Below, piece by piece: positions 10,111 through 20,512 of a stretch of 64,000 nt of DNA; position 1 is the stretch's first letter, and every line of letters begins with the position of its first letter. Under the pieces are notes generated by a model, which did not search any database, was not told the origin of the DNA, and saw only the letters and a program-made list of their open reading frames with translations. The stretch comes from Diadophis punctatus similis (Eukaryota > Chordata > Lepidosauria > Squamata > Dipsadidae): assembly GCA_023053685.1 (NCBI GenBank), contig JALIGW010000003.1, forward strand, positions 142,655,508 to 142,719,507. Direction: 5' to 3'. Made by a program: the position numbers and the translations under genes.

Positions 10111-12579
10111 GTATGTTCACCACCTTGAGTTATTTATAAAAACAATAAAGGCAGAAAAATAAATAAATATGTCAGAATGCTATATCTCTGTTTTACAGCA
10201 AAATGTGGCTTAGTATTCATCCAAACATTATTTTCAATACATTTTGGCAGCGATAGAAGAAATTTTAGTAGCTTAAATGCCAAACTGAACCAAATGTTCA
10301 AATGCCATCAAGAACTTCTATTTTGAAAAAAAAATACTCAGGCAATTAAGATCTCATATATTAGTCTTATAGAAGTATTCAAATTGGAGATACAGTATTA
10401 ATATTCTCTAAAGTTTGTCTCATACTACTTCATTTCATAGTTCTGAAATAGTAGCCTACAAAGCCTATGATCCAAAGATGGTTCTTCACTACCTCAATTA
10501 CAAATAGTGACTCTTTTGCTTACATTTAGGATGTTCCAATCAGGGTTCCCTGATTATCTGCACTTCTGTCTATTTTATCAAAGGCTGTTTCCAAAGGTCC
10601 CTGTTTTTAGGAGCTATTTGTTAGGCAACAGATGAAATTGGAAGACAAGATTGCAATCTATGGGGAAGCATCACGGAGATGCAAATGATAAACAAGTCCA
10701 AAGAACAAACCTTGTGGATGTGTTTCAGGACTGGTAAAGTAGAAGTCTCCCATATTATTGATATTATTATTACAATATCATCTGCAAAGGTCTGATGATC
10801 CATGCTATGGCCTGTAACATCTGGGCCATGTGAAGAGCAAGGGCTCCTCCCTGCCATGCATTTGTTATGAAAACAAACACCACTGGAAAAATCGAGTTAG
10901 GAACTCTGATTTCTTTCCACAGATCCCCCCCCCCCCCGTTACTCATACATTTGAAACCATGGGTGTCCTTTTGACTTGCCTGGCCTACATTCAGTGAAGA
11001 GGAATTGTCTTCATATAAAATATACAATATAATGAATGCATATAAGTAACAAACTTTCTTTAAAAGTTTACAATCTTGTGGGGCAGCATTAGTAGTTGAC
11101 TAGGACTGCATGCGGTGGGCCGTGGGTTGGACATGTCTTTTTAAATTAACTTCAAAATCTGTGGTAATATGTTAGTTATAAACTTATAGTTGATATATTA
11201 AATGTGTAAAGATAGTAATAAATTCCAATAAAAAAATTTAAGCAATTTTAGGAACTTGCTCAAATGTATGGAATAAATGTATGGTAAACTGAACAGAAAT
11301 TCCAATTGTTTTTGTCTAATAATCTAGTGGTATTGCAATCTGTATTCATCTGCATAAATGCTACGAAGAGTAATTAAAACTTTGGCATCACAGAAACTTT
11401 CATCCAAGAATATTTCAGCTTCGGTTGTATCAACATCCTTAGTCATGAAAAAAATTCTGTCTACTTCAAGTAGAAATCTTGATTAGCCATCAAAGCAAGT
11501 CAAACATATGGACTCCTGTTCTTATCTTTCTGTGCAGTGATGGATAACTTTGTTTTTAGAATATAAAGAAGAAATCTGCCAGTGGCTTTACAAATATCAC
11601 GTGTTTCAAAAGGCAAATAACAAGTAACACTTTTAACAAAATATGCATTCTTAACAGAAGTTTCAAATATTCCCAATAAATCTTTCCTAGAAACATGCTG
11701 CCAAGCCATTTTCCAAGTAAATCTCTTATTTTGGAACTGGGCTAAAATTTTGTAAAAAAAACAACCTCTATTTGCATAATCAATAACTGGAAGATTAGTT
11801 AAACATCTTTCTCTTGCAATCACCCTTAATTCCTGCAGAGTTAACAGAGAAAGCTAGGAATCATTCAAATAAATTCTCATTACAATAAAGCAAATACAGA
11901 ATGGGCAAATCCCATACCACACTAACACACTGCAAGTTTGCACAAATTGCTTGTGTTTAGAGGGTAAATGATGACTTAACTCCTAGCGCCTTCTGCTAGA
12001 GACTATTGTAAATCTTCTGGCCCTCCACAAACTTCTTTCTAAAGTGAAAAGAACCAAGAATTCATAGGAGTAACTCATCAGGAGTCCCTCAAACTTTTCC
12101 CCTTTAAGACCCAAAGAGTTTTGGCAGCCAGAAGCTTCTGGGCAAGCGTAAAAAAAATATTTTTTAAAAAATCATCTTTCTAAGTTCAAGGACTGAGGTC
12201 TAGATCTGAAAGCTGACTGGGGTTGAGCATTTGATGCTGCAGAAGAGTGGAGGAAACAGGGGCTACGAGGGACACCTGCATGTTGAACAAACTGAATGCT
12301 GCTGTGCCAAGACCAGCAAGAACTTCTCTCGGACTGATGGCACAACCATCCTACCTATGACCAACCCACCCCAAGCACCCCTAAGCTGCTCAGATGCAGC
12401 TGTCCAAAGGCCCAGAGAGTTCCAACGATCCGGGTCCTGGCCTCCAGGCAGACACAAGGACATTTCACGCCTTGGTGGGTGGAAGGGGAAAAGCAGCAGC
12501 TCCCCGCCCCACTCAAGTTGGTCTGTGCCCACGGTCGACCCTCCCCCCTCCTCCCCCAGATATCCCTTGACGACCACTC

Positions 12580-13140
12580 CCCCACGCCTTCTCCTTCCCT
12601 TTCCGTTCATGTTGCTTCCGGTCGGTACCTGTTATGCCTCTGTGAGGCCGAGGCTTTGGTGTAATAAGCCGCCCTCCGTTGGGTGCTGCGCGGTACCGGG
12701 TGCAGAGGGATTTGGTCCGCCATCTTTCTTCCCAACCCACCCCACCCCCCTCTTGCTCTCTTTCTCTCTCTCACTCACTCACTCACTCACTTCCCCCCCA
12801 CTCCGCCTTCAGCAGGAGGGATTGGATCGTCATCGTCGACGCGCCTTGACGTCACGGGGACGCGTAATGCGCCGGGGACGCAGTCGAGATTCGAAGCCGG
12901 CCGAAGCGACGAGGAGAAAACGGGAAGAAGGAAAGTGGGCGGAGTATCCTGACCAATTAGCTTGAGAGGGATGCTCGCGCTTGCTTCCCGAGCCGGGTGG
13001 ATGGAGGGCTCGTGCGAGCGCGTGAGGCGGGCGCGGGAGGTGCGAGGAGCAGCGAGGAGGGCGTTGGAGCGAAGGGAAAGCGAAAGTCCGCGGGATCAGC
13101 GAAGTCGTGCAAATCCTCCACGGAGGAGGCCTGGCTTTCC
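12580..13140 (-). promoter_or_regulatory. ATP9B: ATP9B CpG-island promoter with CRE, YY1 and CCAAT motifs
   Basis: A compact GC- and CpG-rich patch in AT-rich surroundings. It holds a palindromic CRE TGACGTCA at 12847-12854 (124 bp upstream of the ATG), AAGATGGCGGAC over the start codon (YY1 type), and CCAAT on the plus strand at 12953-12957. An (ACTC)n run lies at 12770-12792. The island extends on the upstream side of the minus-strand exon, as expected for its promoter; a divergent transcript is possible but not shown. Confidence 0.7.
12629..12723 (-). CDS. ATP9B: ATP9B exon 1 (5'-terminal coding exon, partial gene)
   Basis: The minus strand from ATG 12723 encodes MADQIPLHPV, then RRAAYY and QRHN, 31 codons plus AG, ending at a GT donor (12628-12627). 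Human ATP9B begins MADQIPLYPV and has RAAYY and RHSRYQ in the same order; the snake exon is shorter in the alanine-rich middle. ATP9B is a P4-ATPase (lipid-flippase class) of the trans-Golgi network. The ATG has strong context (AAG ATG G) and overlaps a YY1-type motif. Reading on past the donor meets a stop soon after, supporting a splice there. The location downstream of SALL3 on the same strand matches human 18q23. Later exons were not found in 1-12628 and should lie beyond the left edge. Confidence 0.88.
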
Positions 13141-13257
13141 TACGATGTTTCTGAGCAATAGTGGCAACATATTACGGGGGGGGGGGGCTCAAAAACTATT
13201 TTCTCAGGCTGTTTATTTTTTGCGTGTTATATACAACTGGCCGTATTTTCATTGTAG

Positions 13258-13585
13258 TTTGTAAGCCGCCAAGGAAGTTGGTAGTATGTATGTTTTTTTT
13301 ATTTTATTTTTAGAAATGAATCAAACTTGTGGGAAGTGGATAATTTACACTGCGCTCCTGCAGTGTAGAAAGCTAGTTGATAAACGTACTGCACGCTTAA
13401 GTTTGTGATATGAGATTTTTGGAGGCTGTAATCCCCCCCCTCCAACGTCATCAAATGCTTAATAGCCTCAGCAAGCTTAATATGATCGGGATGTGACAAG
13501 ATTTCCATTACAATGTATGTGTTCTTCAGTATAATTTGCATTGTGTAGATTTCTTAAACAATAATAATACGGCGAACATTTGAAA
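13258..13585. other. Unassigned AT-rich stretch upstream of the L1 fragment
   Basis: It contains a poly-T/AT run and CCCCCCCCTCC, with no gene or recognisable element. Confidence 0.5.
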
Positions 13586-13870
13586 AATCAAGTTATACCA
13601 AAAGAAGTGATAAGGAAAATTCTGGAGTGGGCAGAGATGGACAAATTAACAAAAGAGATAAAACAAAAAGAAGAAATGGAATATTATTTAGTATGAAATA
13701 AATGGTATAACTGGCTAGAGGATAGGAATAAAAAGTAAGAAAATAAATAATAATGAATTGAAAATTAGGAATAATAGTAATATGGTACTAAATATATAAT
13801 GTATGCAGAATATGATAATGATATAAACAAGAAATATAATGTAAGAAGTAGAATAAGAATATATGAAGAA
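13586..13870 (+). pseudogene. L1-type LINE ORF2 C-terminus and start of 3' UTR
   Basis: The plus frame from 13586 reads NQVIPKEVIRKILEWAEMDK, then LTKEIKQKEEMEYYLV, a TGA at 13694-13696 where a tryptophan is expected, NKWYNWLEDRNKK and TAA at 13736-13738. This is the end of an L1-clade ORF2. It is 5'-truncated and broken by the stop. Confidence 0.75.
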
Positions 13871-13872
13871 AT

Positions 13873-13875
<3 letters not shown>

Positions 13876-13957
<82 letters not shown>
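13876..13957. repeat. (TA)n microsatellite at the left border of the palindrome
   Basis: About 41 TA units. Confidence 0.97.
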
Positions 13958-13960
<3 letters not shown>

Positions 13961-14071
13961 TTCTGAGGTTTTCGCGGGTGTTTGTATGTAGGTCTTTGGT
14001 TATTCGGGTTTTCTCCCGCGTGAAATTGGAAGTATCTTTGCAACGTTTCGACGAAGTCCCATTCGTCATCA

Positions 14072-14659
14072 TCAGGCTGGAGTCTTCAGCTTGCTGCTTC
14101 TAGGAGCAATGTGAGATTGCAGCTGTTTCTTCCTTTTAACTGCCACTGGGGGTTTGAACTGATAGGGTGGGAGCTTGGCTGTGTTCTGATTGGGTGGAGG
14201 TGTGTTCTGATTTATTGGGGGCTTGGCTGTGCTCTGATTGGATGGGGGGTTGGCTGTGCTATGATTGGCTGGGGTGTCAGTTTGCTTCATGTATGGAATG
14301 GAGGGGTTTAGAGTGGCTAAAGATGCAGCTATGGTCTGGCTTCTGGTTTGTGGCCGTGCCTCATTGGTGTGGGTTTGGGTTTGCTTTTTGCATGGGTGTG
14401 TGGTGGTGACATCCTGTGTGGTTTTCGTGAGTGTGGGTCTAGTGTCATTCTTAGTGTTAGGGACTCGTTTGTCAACAAGTGCGGGTTTCCAAATGGCTGG
14501 TAGGCGGGAGGTGTCATCTCGTTTATTCATGCTTTGTGGGCGTTTCTCTATCTCAATGGCTTCTCTGATTATTCTGTTGTTAAAATGTTCAGTTTGGGCG
14601 ATAGTTCTGGTCTTTTTAAAGTTAATTTCATGTCCTGTGGCTTTAAGATGTTGGACCAA
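14072..14659 (-). pseudogene. Penelope-like element, C-terminal fragment (left arm)
   Basis: A frame of 195 codons reads VQHLKATGHEINFKKTRTIA, NNRIIREAIEIEKRPQSMNK and DDTSRLPAIWKPAL. This pattern (TGH, REAIEI, N.R.....L...WKPAL) fits the end of the GIY-YIG endonuclease region of Penelope-like retroelements. A Pro/Asn/Thr-rich tail follows, encoded by degenerate repeats near CCAATCAGAGCACAGCC. Reverse transcriptase is absent. Family assignment rests on recognition, not alignment. Confidence 0.65.
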
Positions 14660-14730
14660 GGAAGAAGTTGGTTCCTCTTTTTTGACTTGAACACAAGAAC
14701 TCAGTCAAAAAAGAGGAACCAACTTCTTCC

Positions 14731-15317
14731 TTGGTCCAACATCTTAAAGCCACAGGACATGAAATTAACTTTAAAAAGACCAGAACTATCGCCCAAACTG
14801 AACATTTTAACAACAGAATAATCAGAGAAGCCATTGAGATAGAGAAACGCCCACAAAGCATGAATAAACGAGATGACACCTCCCGCCTACCAGCCATTTG
14901 GAAACCCGCACTTGTTGACAAACGAGTCCCTAACACTAAGAATGACACTAGACCCACACTCACGAAAACCACACAGGATGTCACCACCACACACCCATGC
15001 AAAAAGCAAACCCAAACCACACCAATGAGGCACGGCCACAAACCAGAAGCCAGACCATAGCTGCATCTTTAGCCACTCTAAACCCCTCCATTCCATACAT
15101 GAAGCAAACTGACACCCCAGCCAATCATAGCACAGCCAACCCCCCATCCAATCAGAGCACAGCCAAGCCCCCAATAAATCAGAACACACCTCCACCCAAT
15201 CAGAACACAGCCAAGCTCCCACCCTATCAGTTCAAACCCCCAGTGGCAGTTAAAAGGAAGAAACAGCTGCAATCTCACATTGCTCCTAGAAGCAGCAAGC
15301 TGAAGACTCCAGCCTGA
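14731..15317 (+). pseudogene. Penelope-like element, C-terminal fragment (right arm, frameshifted)
   Basis: Same coding fragment as the left arm, opposite strand. One base is missing near 15015 relative to the left arm, so the frame shifts and ends at 15060; the tail continues in another frame to 15317. Confidence 0.65.
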
Positions 15318-15370
15318 TGATGACGAATGGGACTTCGTCGAAACGTTGCAAAGATACTTCCAATTTCACG
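15302..15370 (+). ncRNA. Degenerate hammerhead-like motif at the Penelope 3' end
   Basis: CTGATGA (15315-15321) is followed by a strong stem, GACGAA with TTCGTC, then GAAAC and a later ATA. Penelope-like elements are known to carry hammerhead ribozymes. Here one extra T separates CTGATGA from the stem, and stem III is weak, so activity is doubtful. The left arm has the mirror copy around 14020-14080. Confidence 0.4.
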
Positions 15371-15398
15371 CGGGAGAAAACCCGAATAACCAAAGACC

Positions 15399-15548
<150 letters not shown>

Positions 15549-15674
15549 CCCAGTGAGGGGCTGAAAGGCAAAAATGGAAGCTGTGATGCTTTCTCTCCCA
15601 TATTTGGGTACACCAGGATAACACGACAGAAAAACATATAACCCTTTCCTGGTGAAAGAGCTGATTGGGAACAG

Positions 15675-15830
15675 AGCCTATGGCCTAGTGGTTAAGTTGC
15701 TGCCCTGCAAGGCAGCCGGCCCGGGTTCAAATCCCAGTAAGGGGTATGGCTATCTGACGAGAGCAAAATAAGCTCGAAATAGATCTATAATAGTCTCCCT
15801 TTATTTTCATTTATCAGCAAAAAATCCTAC
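15675..15830 (+). mobile_element. tRNA-like SINE carrying a hammerhead ribozyme
   Basis: The head has an A-box-like TGGCCTAGTGG (15681-15691), an anticodon-arm-like CTGCC/GGCAG hairpin and B box GGTTCAAATCC (15724-15734), the internal pol III promoter of tRNA-derived SINEs. It leads within about 13 bp into a complete hammerhead motif, then CTCCCTTTATTTTC and an A-rich end. Not a tRNA gene: the acceptor and T stems do not pair properly. Family unknown to me. Confidence 0.65.
15748..15795 (+). ncRNA. Hammerhead ribozyme, type I topology, full core consensus
   Basis: Stem I is GGCTAT (15748-15753) with ATAGTC (15790-15795), one G-T wobble. Core CTGACGA is at 15754-15760. Stem II is GAGC (15761-15764) with GCTC (15772-15775), 7-nt loop. 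Core GAA is at 15776-15778. Stem III is ATA (15779-15781) with TAT (15786-15788) over a GATC loop. The cleavage nucleotide would be A 15789 in the triplet ATA. All invariant hammerhead positions are met; position 7 (C) is variable in the family. Short stem III resembles the minimal hammerheads of retroelements. Activity is inferred only. Confidence 0.75.
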
Positions 15831-15837
15831 ATATATA

Positions 15838-16015
15838 TATATGGGAGAAAACGTAAAACATGGATATATACGGATACTGAATTGTTGCAAAATGGTAAAT
15901 TATTTTGTGTTATTTATGTTTTTCTTTTTTATGTACATGTATGTTTTAGTGTTGTACGTGTGTTTGTTTTTTAAAGATAAAAATAATAAAAATCATTTTT
16001 TAAAAAAGAAAAAAA
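15838..16015 (+). mobile_element. Probable L1 3' UTR and A-rich end
   Basis: A T-rich run followed by AAAGATAAAAATAATAAAAA and a short A-tail looks like the rest of the L1 whose ORF2 end is at 13586-13738, now separated from it by the palindrome and the SINE. Confidence 0.4.
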
Positions 16016-16019
16016 TAAT

Positions 16020-19000
16020 ACGCAGACTTTTCCTGAACCACTAAACAAGCTATGTATTCCGAGATGCTTTTGAATAAATGTTGCATCTCACCCGATCTTA
16101 TTATTGAAGCGTTATTTTATAATTGCACGTAGTACATATGTCATCTGAGTGAAAATTATGAGAGGAGGCATTCAACTCTTCTCACTCCCCAGGACCCTCT
16201 ATCAGTGATCTTTGGGCAATCACTGATAAATTAAATTAAATTAAATTTGGAACAGTAAGCTGGGGAGAAGTTTCAGCTTATGAATCAAAACGTGTGTGTG
16301 TGTGTGTGTGTGTGATGGTAGGGGAACACATACTTCGTTTGCTTACTTTAGTGTCAGGATAAACAAAGTGACAGTAACACAAAGTCCCACAGCTAATATA
16401 ACAAGATGGTGAGGTATGAGGGTGAGATATTAAGAAAGATAAACTATGCCTAAAGTTTTATTTTTATATAGAATCAATGTAAGGTGCCATCTGTTTCTTT
16501 CCTTTCAGTGACTTGATAGCAAATTCAGTCAATTTCATTAAAATTTATATCCAAGGAAATTCATTTCAATTTATACACAATGGGAAATGTGTGTATTGCT
16601 GCTTTTTTTGTTTTTACTCTTTACAAAAACAAACATTTGAAGATTGTCCTGAGATGATCTGCTTTTGAGTGAATGTTACTTTTCTTGCAAATCATTTATA
16701 CCAAATTGCAGGATTCCAAAGATCATTTGTGCTGTTTTTCCTTTCCATGTTTTGTTAGTGTTTCCCACCCAACACTATTTTTATCATGGAACTAAAGAGT
16801 ATTTGAACTATGTCTCAACATAATAAATTCTAGATTAGTAATACAAAAGTCCAATATAATTGTATGGCATTCTTAATGAACAGAAGTTGGGTCTTGCCAG
16901 CTGACTTTCTTCTATTATAACAATAATCAAGAGACTATTACTAATACACTTTACTTTCCATTACAGTAAATTGTTTCCTACAAGTGTTCTATCTATGCCT
17001 TATCTTGCTGGAATCTTGGTGCACACAACTCATAGGTATCTCCCAATGTTCTTCTGGTTGTGCAAAAACAGAGTTCTTTGTTCCTCTTCTCTACTATCAT
17101 GAACTGATTTGGCTTAAGGCACCATCATGTATTTGCCTGTGGTATTTTCTGTGGATTAATTCTTCAGTGTAATAAGACAAGCTCCTCTAAGATTACTTAT
17201 TTGAGCTAAGTTTATGGACCATTTTTAAAAATGGTCCTAAGAACAATAATATTTACCATCTAATAAGCTCTCAGTTGCCTTCCCCTAAATTTCCCCTCAA
17301 GCAAATACAACAAGCCAAAACCTTGAAGCTAATTTTTGGTTCCACTATGCTGAACAAAGTTTTCCTCAGTTAATAAACGCTCAGGTTGTTTTTCTCCCTG
17401 AATTTCAACCCAATCAAATGCTACACAACCAGAACAAATGTGATAGCAGTATTCTCTTATTTCACTCCTTTCTGTTCACTGCAGTTTCCAAGGTGATTTA
17501 GTTTCTAAGTCTTTTGCTGAAATTTCCTCTGATCAGCCTTTTCCCTGTAATCTTTGAGGTTGGTTCTGCTGCCTGTTTGAAACTCCCACATTATAACCCA
17601 GTTCACTTCAGTCACCGTCTCTGACTTCTGGATCCTTTTTGCAGCAGTTGTGCACCATATATCTAGAACAAATTGGATATTGCATTTTTTTTCTTAGTAG
17701 GCTGTAGCACTTATATTTGACCAACTCTGCCTAAAAGCAAACTCTTCATCCCTCTGTGTGTCGTTTTAAATTCAGAGTGCATCACTTAAACTAACCCCCC
17801 CCCCCCCAAAAAAAAACCCCTGAGTGGTATTATCCCAAAACTAAGGAGTTTCCTGTTACCCGGTTCTCTTTTGGTTATAAGCTTTACTCATGAAATATCC
17901 ATCAGCCAATTACTTTGCATTGGTAAGTGATCAACCGAAGATTGGTTCTTCATCATAACACATAAACCTACCTCAGGTTTAACTTCACCTCAACTGTAAC
18001 TAGGTTGGAGGTTTTTTGCAACTTCATAAAATTAATTTGCCAGTGTTGTCTTGGGAGTGCTTTGTCACTGTTACAATTTGTCCTTCATTTTGGGGATTAT
18101 TTAGTACTCTCCTATTCAAATATTATACATGTCAAATTCAATCCCTTTGAAGGACAAGTCAACATGCTAGTTTTCCCCCCTGAAATATAATGTCATTTTT
18201 GCTTGAGTGTGCATCCTTTTTTGGTGGAGGGGGAAAAAAGATCATTCCCTAAATGTATGTAAGGCCAGGACAGATACCGCTAAATCACATTAATAAAATA
18301 TAATCCAAGCCTTTGGAGGCCATATAAGATTCTAGGATCCAGATTGTACAGTTTTACTCTCACATTGTTTTTTGTGAATATAGCATTCCCATAAATCTTA
18401 AAGTGAGGTATTATTTATATCATTTGAGTGCAATTTATTTGTACTCCTCTTTCTATTGCTTATTTTCTCTCTGTTCTCGTATTCATGATCTAGATCAGGG
18501 CTGTCAAACTCGGGCATCACGTGACGTATCACGACTTTTTACCCCTGAACCATGAGTAGATAACTCACTAGAATTCCCATCATTGCGTTTTGATTGCAAT
18601 TTAGCAAGAGACTTCTCTTCCTGGATAATATACAAGCTAGTCTAAGCATTTCAAGCTGTTTGTACAGCCAGCCTCTATCTAAGCTGAAAAGTCACAAAGC
18701 AAAAGTATAAAACTTCTGCACTTGCAAAAGACTCATCTTAAGAACACCTTCCAATTAATATTTTCTAGGTTTCAATTATGACTGCCTTATCAAGCCCACT
18801 GGGAAGAGAAGACACAACAATTATTTATAATAACTTTGTTGGGTATAATTTTCACTTCTCCCTGAAAGTCGGATGGATGTTTCCAGAAGCTTTGTGTTAA
18901 ACACAAGTGCTTACACTTGACCTTGCGCTTCATCTGCTCTTGCAGCACAGCGGTGTCTCTTTCATCCTGTGAAAGACAGGTGCAATTTGTAGCCACACAA

Positions 19001-19914
19001 ATTATACAGTCCTTGCTATTAACATTCTTTTATCTTGTAAATTACTTACATTGATTACACTGAAGAAGGGTCTATGAAATGTTGCTAACGCAAGTCTATG
19101 ATTTGGCTGTAATATATAATTCTTAAATTAAGACAAGACTGGAAAGAATTGACATCTTGCGGTAGCAGATGCAAAACTCAGATCTCGGCCACATGCAGTC
19201 ATTAAGACACCCTATGTTACAGTGTGCAAGTATATCTTTGCTAGGGCCTGGTGTCCTGGCGAACATCCAATTCAGGTAATTACTCTGTCTACCTAATCTC
19301 CCCTGTAGTTTCAATTGGATAAGTTATGGTGTTTTCTTTTGCCTCCTGCTTCAGATTGTTTAGCTAGTGTGCCTGGGGTGGAGAGCTAGATACCACATTC
19401 CACTGCAGAATTAGCTTCATCCTAAAACAAAAAAAATATCACTTGCATCCTTGGTATGGATAAAGAGTGCCTATGCAAGGGAAGACTTGCTATAGATCTT
19501 CTTTAGTAGTGTTGAATGCCGTTCTCTGAGAAATCATCTAAGTTCACACTGACTAGGAAAGGGAGGTCAACTGACTTCTTTCCCCAGTCCTATTATTTTG
19601 TTAAATCTTAGGCCAATTAAATTCCAATTTCAGACCCAAGATAAGAACATAAGAGAAAGGAGTACACCGGTTGGAAGCACATTTTCCTCTGATTCATCCA
19701 GATCAACTCTGCTTGATTGAAATCTGCTTACTTTTCTAATCCAAAGTTGTTCCCTTCCTTACTTCCCAGCAAAAAAATAAAAATAAATAAATGCACTTTA
19801 AAGGAAATCGGTTCACTCATATTTTACTTGCAATTTTCTATGGTATAGCATAGAAATTCATTTTAGTGAATTTCTAAATTCAATTTAGAAATTCATTTAA
19901 TATAGTGTTTGGAG
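16020..19914. other. ATP9B-SALL3 intergenic DNA, left part
   Basis: AT-rich. Only a C/A homopolymer run (17797-17820) and a hAT-like left end (CAGGGCTGTCAAACTCGGG, about 18495-18540) are recognisable. No coding signal. Confidence 0.6.
16290..16313 (+). repeat. (TG)n microsatellite
   Basis: Twelve TG units. Confidence 0.95.
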
Positions 19915-20368
19915 CAGGGGTATCAAACTTGATTTCATTGAGGGCTGCATCAGGATTGTGCTTGAACTCGGGGGGTGGGGTGGGTGTGGCCAGGGTGGAC
20001 ATGGCCAGTTTGACATCACTTGTGTCGGGCGTCTGTGGTGGCCCGAGTGCTCTGCCAGCGAAAACGGGCTCCCGAGCTCCATTTTCAGCAGTGATGGCCT
20101 CCTGCCACCCTCTGTGAGTGAAAATGGAGCTTGGGGGGGGGGCTGCGTGCAGCCCTCCCGAGTTCTGTTTTCGCTGGCAGAGAGTGGCAGGAGGCCGTCA
20201 TGGCTGAAAATTGAGCCTGAGAGGGCTGCGCGCAGCCCTCTCGGGCTCCGTTTTCGCTGGCAGACACCACAGGCCGGCCCTTTGCTATTTCTAGGGTGGC
20301 CCCATGGGCCAGATCTAAGCACCCCCCAGGCCGGATCCGCCCCCCAGGCCTTGAGTTTGACGCCCTTG
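19915..20368. mobile_element. Non-autonomous hAT element with internal foldback
   Basis: Ends CAGGGGTATCAAACTTGA and GAGTTTGACGCCCTTG are inverted repeats. Flanks GTTTGGAG and GTTTAGTG agree at 6 of 8 positions. The GC-rich centre has inverted CTGCCAGCGAAAACGGGCTC and GCTCCGTTTTCGCTGGCAG-type arms. Confidence 0.8.
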
Positions 20369-20387
20369 GTTTAGTGTTGGACTAGAG

Positions 20388-20512
20388 CATGGGTGTCAAA
20401 CTCACATCACGTTGTCATATGATGTATTACAACTTCCCCTTTGCTAAACCAGGGGTGGGGGTGGCCAGTGTGTGACGCATCCGGCCTGTGGGCCGCATGT
20501 TTGACACCTCTG
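20388..20512. mobile_element. Short non-autonomous hAT element
   Basis: Termini CATGGGTGTCAAACTCA and TTTGACACCTCTG, flanked by a perfect 8-bp duplication GACTAGAG (20380-20387 and 20513-20520). Only 125 bp long. Confidence 0.88.

Larger units (their letters stand above)
9144..10172 (+). mobile_element. Sauria-type SINE split by a LINE
   Basis: 9144-9280 has GAGATTGTGAGCTCTAGC, GGCATGAAAACTGGCTGG, TTGGGCCAGTCACTCTCTC and AAAATAGGAG...GTATTAGGTATG. The copy resumes at 10111 with GTATGTTCACCACCTTGAG, TTATTTATAAAAACAATAAA and AAATAAATAAAT, its ordinary 3' end. The 5' end is truncated. Confidence 0.8.
1..12628 (-). other. ATP9B: ATP9B intron 1 (left part), repeat-rich
   Basis: Everything left of exon 1 should be first-intron sequence if the gene continues off the edge. 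It carries the nested elements listed separately. Stretches 174-1160, 2144-3470, 3929-4320, 5700-5975, 6470-6900, 7675-9140 and 10175-12580 are AT-rich and hold nothing I can name apart from short tracts and a weak LINE 3'-end trace near 7820-7910. I found no second ATP9B exon. Confidence 0.6.

Noticed and set aside
12231..12965. 244-codon open frame on the plus strand
   Set aside because: Pro/Ser-rich, lies antisense over the ATP9B exon and promoter; no recognisable domain and no sign of splicing.
13765..14072. YIYIYI open frames, also at 15286-15637 with VCVCVC and THTHTH
   Set aside because: Translations of TA and CA microsatellites.
15676..15743. A tRNA gene
   Set aside because: A and B boxes are present but acceptor and T stems do not pair, and retroelement sequence continues downstream; this is a SINE head.
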